From the NCBI GenBank assembly GCA_003232155.1, contig QILY01000098.1, positions 1 to 10,637 on the forward strand: a stretch of DNA of 10,637 bases. Reading direction: 5' to 3'. The notes beneath the pieces are model-generated. The model searched no databases, had not been told where the DNA came from, and was given only the letters and a program-made list of their open reading frames with translations. Both the position numbers and the translations under genes were made by a program. Positions 5,750 to 10,637 of this stretch are shown piece after piece. Numbering within the stretch: position 1 is the first letter of the stretch; the number at the start of each line of letters is the position of its first letter. Origin of the DNA: Maribacter sp. (GTDB taxonomy: Bacteria; Bacteroidota; Bacteroidia; Flavobacteriales; Flavobacteriaceae).

Positions 5750-6514
5750 ATGGCAAAGAACAATTGGACAAGAGAGCAGACCATTGTAGCTTTTAACGTT
5801 TACTGTAAAGTGCCGTTTAAAAAATCTAGTTCGAGACACCCTGTTATTATTAAGTATGCTCAAATAATTGGACGTTCTCCTTCTGCATTAAATATGAAAG
5901 TTGGAAATTTTGGAAGGTTAGACCCCGAACTAAGAAAAAAAGGAATTGTTGGACTCACGAATGGAAGTAAATTAGAAGAAACAATTTGGAATGAATTTCA
6001 CGGAAATTGGACTGATTTAGCCTTTGAAAGTGAATTATTAATTTCTAAATTCCAGAACAAGACTATCGAGGAATCTACGAAAATAGATTTGAGCAATCTT
6101 CCAACAGGATTAGATAGGCAAAGACTTGTAAAGACAAGAGTTAATCAAAATTTCTTCAGAACAACAATTCTAACAGCCTACAATCAAAAATGCTGCATTA
6201 CAGGATTGTCTATTCCAGATTTTCTAGTTGCAAGCCATATAATTCCTTGGAGTAAAAATAAAAAAGAAAGACTTAATCCAAGAAATGGTCTTTGCCTAAA
6301 TTCAATCCACGACAAAGCATTTGATAAAGGTTTTCTAACTATATCTTCAAACAATAAAATTATTTTATCAAAATATTTAATAGATTATGAAAAAGAAGAT
6401 GCCGTTTTAGATTTTTTTATAAAGTACCAAAACAAAGAAATTTCTTTGCCAGAAAAATTCATTCCAAATCCTGATTTTTTGGAATACCACTACGAAAATA
6501 TTTTTATAAAATGA
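5750..6514 (+). CDS. HNH endonuclease (HNH_2-type restriction enzyme)
   Basis: A 254-residue protein, apparently complete. The N-terminal part (about 6-82) has the pattern WTREQTIVAFNVYCKVPF, then GRSPSALNMKVGNFGRLDP and SKLEETIWNEF. I know this conserved domain only as an N-terminal partner of HNH nucleases. The C-terminal part is an HNH_2-type metal-dependent nuclease: YNQKCCITG (144-152), ASHIIPW (161-167, His163), NPRNGLCLN (176-184, Asn179) and IHDKAFD (186-192, His187). It probably cleaves foreign DNA; whether the target is unmodified or modified DNA cannot be told. ATG at 5750 follows directly on the stop of the broken methyltransferase frame and lies eight bases after the repeat, so upstream sequence of its own is lacking. 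The next ORF overlaps by 4 bp (ATGA), indicating translational coupling. Confidence 0.88.
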   Translation: MAKNNWTREQTIVAFNVYCKVPFKKSSSRHPVIIKYAQIIGRSPSALNMKVGNFGRLDPELRKKGIVGLTNGSKLEETIWNEFHGNWTDLAFESELLISKFQNKTIEESTKIDLSNLPTGLDRQRLVKTRVNQNFFRTTILTAYNQKCCITGLSIPDFLVASHIIPWSKNKKERLNPRNGLCLNSIHDKAFDKGFLTISSNNKIILSKYLIDYEKEDAVLDFFIKYQNKEISLPEKFIPNPDFLEYHYENIFIK

Positions 6515-6753
6515 ACTTAATTAATCAAATAAACATTGAATATTTAACTCCTTCAAGAACCATTGAAACCATAGAGTTAACCAACAAGAATAAAAAATTA
6601 GTTACCTATATTTATAATTATGAAGGTAATTGTTTTAGATTTTTTTCTTCAATAGAGTTATTGAATAGTTTTTTTCAATCGAATATAGAGTCTCAAAATT
6701 TGTTTCAAAATGACTTAGAAATGGATAATTTTCTCTTTAATTATACAATTTGA
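6511..6753 (+). CDS. Small protein of unknown function coupled to the HNH endonuclease gene
   Basis: An 80-residue frame starts with ATG overlapping the HNH stop codon (ATGA at 6511-6514) and ends at TGA 6751-6753. I recognise no domain. It is rich in Asn, Ile, Phe and Leu, has no membrane segment or signal peptide, and contains IETIELTNKNKKLVTYIYNY followed by FRFFSSIELLNSFF and an acidic NDLEMDNFLF end. The strands-then-helices pattern suggests a small soluble domain. Its position suggests a partner, regulator or immunity protein for the HNH enzyme. An alternative is that it forms a broken N-terminus of the next gene, whose frame opens at 6719, but its sequence does not resemble HpaII N-termini as I remember them. 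Confidence 0.6.
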   Translation: MNLINQINIEYLTPSRTIETIELTNKNKKLVTYIYNYEGNCFRFFSSIELLNSFFQSNIESQNLFQNDLEMDNFLFNYTI

Positions 6754-6838
6754 CACAAACGAAATTTTTGAATACTCTATTCAAGATGAAATAATACTTG
6801 TTTCGGGAGGAAAAGAAGTTTTAAAAATTGCTATTTCT

Positions 6839-7690
6839 GTGTTTAAAGAAAAAGCAATTTTCTTACTTGAAAAAATTAAAGAGACTAAATCAAGAACATT
6901 TTCGGTTCCAGAAATTGAGGCATTTATGCAGTCAATTAATTGCCTTTCTTTAAAAGCAAGTTCAACTGTAAAAACTGACATTACAATTGTTGTTCACGAC
7001 CAAAGGACAAATCAACAACCAACTTTAGGTTTTAGTATAAAATCACAATTAGGAAGTCCTTCCACTCTACTCAATGCAGGAAAAACGACAAACTTTATTT
7101 ATAAAATTGTTGGTGTAAACTTAACAGAAAATGATATTGAACAAATCAATTCGATTGATACGAGGAGTAAAATAATGGATAGAATTAATTCTGTTCTTCA
7201 AGCGAAGGGAAAATTTGAATTTATTAAAACAGAAAGACAAATATTCTCAAATAATCTGATTTTAATCGACAGTAAATTACCAGAGATATTATCACAAATC
7301 GTTTATGAGTTCTATTCAAGTGACAAATCAAGTGTTGTCGATTTAGTTGAGGAAATAACAACTAAAAATCCATTAGACTTTGACGTTTCTAACGAGCACC
7401 AATTTTACGAATATAAGATTAAGCGATTTTTAACTGATATAGCTTTGGGAATGATGCCATCAAAAGTTTGGACAGGACAATATGATGCAACAGGTGGTTA
7501 TTTAATAGTAAAAGAGAATGGAGATGTTTTATGTTACCACATTTACAATAGAAACGAATTTGAAGATTACCTAATTAACAATACAAAACTTGACACAGCA
7601 AGTTCTTCAAGACACGAGTTTGGAAAAATTTATAAGGAGAACGGCCAATTATATTTGAATCTAAATTTACAAATTCGATTTACAAAATAA
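6839..7690 (+). CDS. HpaII-family type II restriction endonuclease, apparently 5'-truncated
   Basis: From the GTG at 6839 the frame encodes 283 residues. The family is recognisable by SFSVPEIEAF-like residues 18-29 (SRTFSVPEIEAF), KTDITIVVHDQRT (45-57), LGFSIKSQLGSPSTLLNAGK (63-82), DTRSKIMDRI, FLTDIALGMMPSKVW and a C-terminus with GGYLIVKENGDVLCYHIYNR and LNLNLQIRF. HpaII cuts CCGG. Asp47 and Lys68 may be part of the PD-(D/E)xK-like site (inference). Homologous sequence continues upstream in frame (FEYSIQDEIILVSGGKEV, about 6767-6820), but that stretch has no ATG, GTG or TTG and closes at TAG 6716-6718. About 75 or more N-terminal residues of a typical 350-360-residue enzyme are missing. The core may be intact, yet expression and folding are doubtful. 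It was probably once next to the methyltransferase gene. Confidence 0.82.
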   Translation: MFKEKAIFLLEKIKETKSRTFSVPEIEAFMQSINCLSLKASSTVKTDITIVVHDQRTNQQPTLGFSIKSQLGSPSTLLNAGKTTNFIYKIVGVNLTENDIEQINSIDTRSKIMDRINSVLQAKGKFEFIKTERQIFSNNLILIDSKLPEILSQIVYEFYSSDKSSVVDLVEEITTKNPLDFDVSNEHQFYEYKIKRFLTDIALGMMPSKVWTGQYDATGGYLIVKENGDVLCYHIYNRNEFEDYLINNTKLDTASSSRHEFGKIYKENGQLYLNLNLQIRFTK

Positions 7691-7728
7691 CCTACGCTGA
7701 AGTCATACACATTGCCAAGTCGCACAAA

Positions 7729-7748
7729 AACCAACCACACAAGCCAAA
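7729..7748. repeat. Right-hand copy of the island-flanking repeat
   Basis: aaccaaccacacaa (7729-7742) is identical to 4566-4579, and the overlapping cacacaagccaaa (7736-7748) is identical to 4603-4615. The right copy looks like the left element with the part between its two acacaa boxes removed. Both copies have the same orientation and bracket the restriction genes. Confidence 0.65.
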
Positions 7749-8009
7749 ACTGTCAAAAAGTGCCTTTCCAACGCTATCAGCAGAACAGAACTGAAAGCCC
7801 AGACAGCTAACAAAGAAGTATAAAAATAATAGCTGAAATAGTAGTAAAAATGAACATTGTAGCCAGCATGAAACTTAGTAGTAAATTGAAAAATTATACT
7901 TCCTAAAATCGGCTACTATTCTTATAATAAGTGGTTGCCAGGCATTAAAAAGCCCAAAATTGAGCTACAATTCCTTCGCTAAAAAATTTCTGTGCTTTCC
8001 AATTCTGCC

Positions 8010-8034
8010 TGCCTGCCTGCTAAGCAGGTTGGTA
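8010..8034 (+). terminator. C-rich hairpin, possible terminator
   Basis: The core cctgc (8016-8020) pairs with gcagg (8024-8028) around a 3-nt loop. The stem extends outward with G-T pairs and one mismatch, then tattttgactttt follows. The T-run is broken, so termination is only possible. Confidence 0.3.
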
Positions 8035-8217
8035 TTTTGACTTTTCATAATGAAAACCCGTGAATAATGCGGGTTAAGCTCCATACAGTTTATAAAGCAT
8101 TGAATATAGGATATAATATGTATTTATATGATTGATTTCCAGTGTTTTAAAATGAATTTGATGAAATTGAATTTCTACCTATACTAATTGTTGAAATTAT
8201 AAGGATTATTAAACATT

Positions 8218-8225
8218 TATATTTG
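8218..8225 (+). promoter_or_regulatory. Candidate -7 promoter element for ilvD
   Basis: tatatttg fits the Bacteroidota -7 consensus TAnnTTTG exactly. The nearest TTG that could act as the -33 element (8191-8193) lies 24 nt upstream, slightly farther than usual. Transcription would start near the left end of the MITE-like palindrome, making that palindrome the leader of ilvD. Confidence 0.3.
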
Positions 8226-8234
8226 ATTGGTATA

Positions 8235-8395
8235 GAACTCATCTTGAGTTTTTCTTTTACCTGCGAATTTCACATTTTGCATCCTTGATTTCCGCATTTT
8301 TGACCACCGTAGCCCAGCTATGCTGTTAAAAAATGACTTCATAATGGTACAAAAGCCGTAATTCTCGGTTCCAAACAAAAATTCAAGATGAGTTC
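8235..8395. mobile_element. 161-bp MITE-like palindromic element upstream of ilvD
   Basis: The terminal 13 bases gaactcatcttga (8235-8247) and tcaagatgagttc (8383-8395) are exact reverse complements. The match continues inward for about ten more bases with two mismatches. The midpoint of the two ends, 8315, is also the centre of an inner palindrome (cgtagc-cca-gctatg, 8308-8322, one G-T pair), and a five-T/five-A stretch pairs nearby. The whole element can fold into one long imperfect hairpin. It encodes nothing and shows no clear target duplication. This is the form of a non-autonomous miniature element moved by an unlinked transposase. Similar elements occur, from memory, in marine flavobacteria. 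Confidence 0.7.
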
Positions 8396-8438
8396 ATGGA
8401 ATAAACAGCAAAATTCAAGAATTACAATATATAGTTTA

Positions 8439-10115
8439 ATGGAATTGAACAAACATAGTAAAAATGTAACCCAAGACCCAACGCAACCAGCTGCACAAGC
8501 GATGTTATATGCAATAGGTTTGGATGGGAATGACTTGAAAAAACCATTGATTGGAATTGCAAGTACGGGTTATGAAGGGAATCCTTGTAATATGCATTTG
8601 AATGATTTGGCCCAAGAGGTAAAAAAGGGAATTAATGATAGTGGTTCTATAGGTTTGGTATTTAACACCATTGGTGTTAGTGATGGTATTTCAATGGGAA
8701 CATACGGAATGCGTTATTCACTTCCTTCCCGTGATATCATTGCAGATTCTATGGAGACTGTGGTGCAGGCTATGAATTATGATGGTTTAGCTACCGTAGT
8801 AGGTTGTGATAAAAATATGCCCGGCGCACTGATGGCGATGATCCGTTTGGACAGGCCATCGGTTTTGGTATATGGCGGTACTATAGCATCAGGGTCTTAT
8901 AAGGACAAAAAATTAGATATAGTATCTGCTTTTGAGGCTTGGGGAGAGAAGGTAGCTGGTACAATGAATGAAGAGGATTATCAGGGTGTTATTCAAAACG
9001 CATGCCCAGGAGCAGGTGCTTGTGGTGGTATGTATACGGCAAATACCATGGCTTCTGCAATTGAAGCCCTAGGTATGGCAATGCCTTATAACTCTTCGAA
9101 CCCGGCAATAGGCAAGGCAAAGCAAAACGGAGCTATTGCATCAGGGAAAGCATTGCGATATCTATTGGAAAATGATATTAAACCTAGTGATATCATTACA
9201 CGTAAATCTTTTGAGAATGCCGTACGTTTATTAACCCTTTTAGGGGGTTCTACAAATGCAGTATTACACTTTTTAGCTATTGCAAAAGCTGCTGAGGTTG
9301 ATTTCGCCTTAGATGATTTTCAGAAAATAAGCGATACCACGCCATTCTTAGCAGATTTAAAACCTAGCGGTAAATTTTTAATGGAAGACTTGCATAGAGC
9401 TGGTGGTACACCTGCAGTTATGAAGTTTATGCTAGAAAATAATATGTTGCATGGCGATTGTTTAACAGTAACCGGTAAAACGATAGCGGAAAATTTAGCG
9501 GAATTACCAGGATTAAAAGAAGGGCAAAAAGTAATACAGCCCTTAAACGCCCCTATTAAAGAAACAGGTCACATACGTATTCTTTACGGAAATTTAGCTG
9601 AAAAAGGCTCTGTAGCTAAAATTACAGGAAAAGAAGGGGTGTATTTCTCCGGCCCTGCGAAAGTATATGATGATGAATTCTTAGCTAATGCAGGAATTGG
9701 AAAAGGAGAAGTGAAAAAGGGCGATGTAGTAGTTATTCGTTATGAAGGCCCTAAAGGAGGTCCTGGAATGCCAGAAATGTTAAAACCTACCGCTGCAATT
9801 ATGGGAGCTGGGCTCGGAAAAGAAGTAGCATTGATCACTGATGGTCGTTTTTCAGGTGGAACTCACGGTTTTGTTGTGGGTCACGTTTGTCCTGAAGCAC
9901 AAGAAGGTGGATTGATAGGGCTTTTAAAAGATGGTGATATCATTACGATCGATGCTGAAAAGAACCAAATTTCAGTAGACTTAACAGATGCAGAAATCAA
10001 ATCCCGAAAAGCAAACTGGATACAACCTCCTTTAAAAGTTAAAAAAGGAAGCTTGTACAAATATGCAAGAACAGTATCAGAAGCTTCGGAAGGCTGTGTA
10101 ACCGATGAATTTTAA
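8439..10115 (+). CDS. ilvD: Dihydroxy-acid dehydratase
   Basis: IlvD dehydrates 2,3-dihydroxyisovalerate and 2,3-dihydroxy-3-methylvalerate to the 2-keto acids preceding valine and isoleucine; it is a cytosolic iron-sulfur enzyme. The 558-residue form starting at ATG 8439 (MELNKHSKNVTQDPTQPAAQ) has the usual family length. Cluster-ligand cysteines are present: Cys50 in GNPCNMH, Cys123 in VGCDKNMPG and Cys195 in GACGGMYTANTM. The C-terminal signature ALITDGRFSGGTHGFVVGHV is also intact. An in-frame ATG exists at 8388, but it would add 17 residues encoded partly by the end of the MITE-like element and unlike known N-termini, so 8439 is preferred. ilvB follows after 71 nt on the same strand, as in the usual ilvDBNC-type operon of Bacteroidota. 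Confidence 0.97.
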   Translation: MELNKHSKNVTQDPTQPAAQAMLYAIGLDGNDLKKPLIGIASTGYEGNPCNMHLNDLAQEVKKGINDSGSIGLVFNTIGVSDGISMGTYGMRYSLPSRDIIADSMETVVQAMNYDGLATVVGCDKNMPGALMAMIRLDRPSVLVYGGTIASGSYKDKKLDIVSAFEAWGEKVAGTMNEEDYQGVIQNACPGAGACGGMYTANTMASAIEALGMAMPYNSSNPAIGKAKQNGAIASGKALRYLLENDIKPSDIITRKSFENAVRLLTLLGGSTNAVLHFLAIAKAAEVDFALDDFQKISDTTPFLADLKPSGKFLMEDLHRAGGTPAVMKFMLENNMLHGDCLTVTGKTIAENLAELPGLKEGQKVIQPLNAPIKETGHIRILYGNLAEKGSVAKITGKEGVYFSGPAKVYDDEFLANAGIGKGEVKKGDVVVIRYEGPKGGPGMPEMLKPTAAIMGAGLGKEVALITDGRFSGGTHGFVVGHVCPEAQEGGLIGLLKDGDIITIDAEKNQISVDLTDAEIKSRKANWIQPPLKVKKGSLYKYARTVSEASEGCVTDEF

Positions 10116-10158
10116 CATATAAATAAATGTCAAGCTAAAAATGAATATTTGATTTTGA

Positions 10159-10169
10159 ACTTGATACTT
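10159..10169. repeat. 11-mer shared with the pxpA upstream repeat
   Basis: acttgatactt here is identical to 1846-1856 and to the reverse complement of 1768-1778 and 1775-1785. It lies in the ilvD-ilvB gap, 17 nt before the ilvB start, in otherwise unrelated sequence. Confidence 0.55.
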
Positions 10170-10186
10170 GAATTTGAGTCTTAGGG

Positions 10187-10637
10187 ATGGAAACATTAAA
10201 AGAAATAAAAACCGGCATAGTACAAGGTGAAACTATAAAAATAAGCGGGGCAGAAGCTATTATTCATTGCTTGCTCGCAGAAGGAATCGATTTGTTGTAT
10301 GGTTATCCTGGAGGTGCTATTATGCCTATCTATGACGAATTATATAAGTTTCAAGATAAGTTGACACATATTATGACACGTCATGAACAAGGAGCTACAC
10401 ATGCCGCACAGGGGTATGCAAGGGTTTCCGGTAGAGTGGGTGTAGCTATGGCAACTTCTGGTCCAGGGGCTACAAATTTAGTAACTGGCTTAGCAGATGC
10501 GCAGATAGATTCAACCCCTATGGTATGTTTAACGGGTCAAGTGTCACGACATTTGTTAGGTTCAGATGCTTTTCAAGAAACTGATATTATTGGTATTTCT
10601 ACCCCAGTAACCAAATGGAACTATCAGATTACTATGG
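10187..10637 (+). CDS. ilvB: Acetolactate synthase large subunit, 5' part (continues beyond window)
   Basis: The frame from ATG 10187 is open for 150 codons to the right edge. The enzyme condenses two pyruvates, or pyruvate and 2-ketobutyrate, into acetohydroxy acids using thiamine diphosphate, the first common step of branched-chain amino acid synthesis. Features of the ThDP-binding N-terminal domain are clear: SGAEAIIHCLLAEGIDLLYG (20-39), YPGGAIMPIYDEL (40-52), the catalytic Glu in TRHEQGATHAAQGYAR (about 63-78), ATSGPGATNLVTGLADAQID (about 86-105) and a GSDAFQETDI segment. An extension of about 17 residues precedes the conserved part. A small subunit (ilvN) and ilvC would be expected downstream but are outside the window. 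Confidence 0.96.
   Translation, partial: METLKEIKTGIVQGETIKISGAEAIIHCLLAEGIDLLYGYPGGAIMPIYDELYKFQDKLTHIMTRHEQGATHAAQGYARVSGRVGVAMATSGPGATNLVTGLADAQIDSTPMVCLTGQVSRHLLGSDAFQETDIIGISTPVTKWNYQITM

Larger units (their letters stand above)
7691..8234. other. Gene-free stretch with decayed repeats and hairpins
   Basis: I see no convincing gene here. The stretch begins with the shared repeat (7729-7748). It contains a C-rich hairpin around 8010-8034 built on three cctg units (cctgc/gcagg core at 8016-8028) followed by a T-rich tract. A 15-nt palindrome lies at 8042-8056 and a 6-bp hairpin (aacccg/cgggtt) at 8055-8075. The C-rich hairpin could end transcripts leaving the restriction island. The rest is AT-rich sequence leading to the ilvD upstream region. 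Confidence 0.5.

Noticed and set aside
7815..7902. Nine-base inverted repeat gaagtataa/ttatacttc as a mobile element end
   Set aside because: The arms are short and AT-rich with about 70 nt between them, there is no coding content or flanking duplication, and chance is likely in this composition.
8042..8390. Riboswitch, T-box or leader-peptide attenuator of ilvD
   Set aside because: I find no T-box core, no run of Ile/Val/Leu codons in a short frame and no known riboswitch motif. The structure present is explained by the MITE-like palindrome.

Overview
The window looks like a member of the Bacteroidota, most likely a marine Flavobacteriaceae. The genome is AT-rich, the IlvD N-terminus is of the flavobacterial kind, starts lack clear Shine-Dalgarno sequences, and the intergenic repeats resemble ones I remember from that family. 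The organism call is inference from protein and repeat style; no rRNA or other marker is present.

Layout. 1-339 (minus): 5' part of a gene running off the left edge, with a CxxC...CxxH N-terminus and a DUF559/Vsr-like nuclease core. 556-4220 (plus): an Nramp-fold transporter without the canonical metal-binding motifs, followed by pxpA, pxpB and pxpC, the three subunits of the prokaryotic ATP-dependent 5-oxoprolinase. This works as a unit for uptake (inferred) and conversion of 5-oxoproline to glutamate. 4221-4755: no gene, but several hairpins including a good intrinsic terminator, and a dispersed-repeat element. 4756-7690: a very AT-rich restriction-modification island. 7691-8234: no gene, only decayed repeats. 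8235-8395: a 161-bp MITE-like palindrome. 8439 to the right edge: ilvD and the start of ilvB, the head of a branched-chain amino acid operon.

The restriction island is the main point of interest. It reads as a HpaII-type (CCGG) cytosine methyltransferase/endonuclease pair that has been broken open. The methyltransferase has a frameshift at an A7 tract near its 5' end. It then stops after motif VIII, where a palindromic repeat replaces the target-recognition domain and motifs IX-X. Flush against that repeat starts an HNH endonuclease gene overlapped by an 80-residue ORF of unknown function. After these comes a HpaII-family endonuclease whose N-terminal part is missing. The simplest reading is that a repeat-bounded cassette (HNH plus small ORF) replaced the methyltransferase-endonuclease junction. 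Copies of another repeat, sharing 14-nt and 13-nt exact matches, bracket the whole island between two housekeeping regions.

Other repeats sit next to control regions: a heptamer tandem array directly before the TTG start of pxpA, an 11-mer shared with the ilvD-ilvB gap, tandem 17-mers before the transporter gene, and the MITE just upstream of ilvD.
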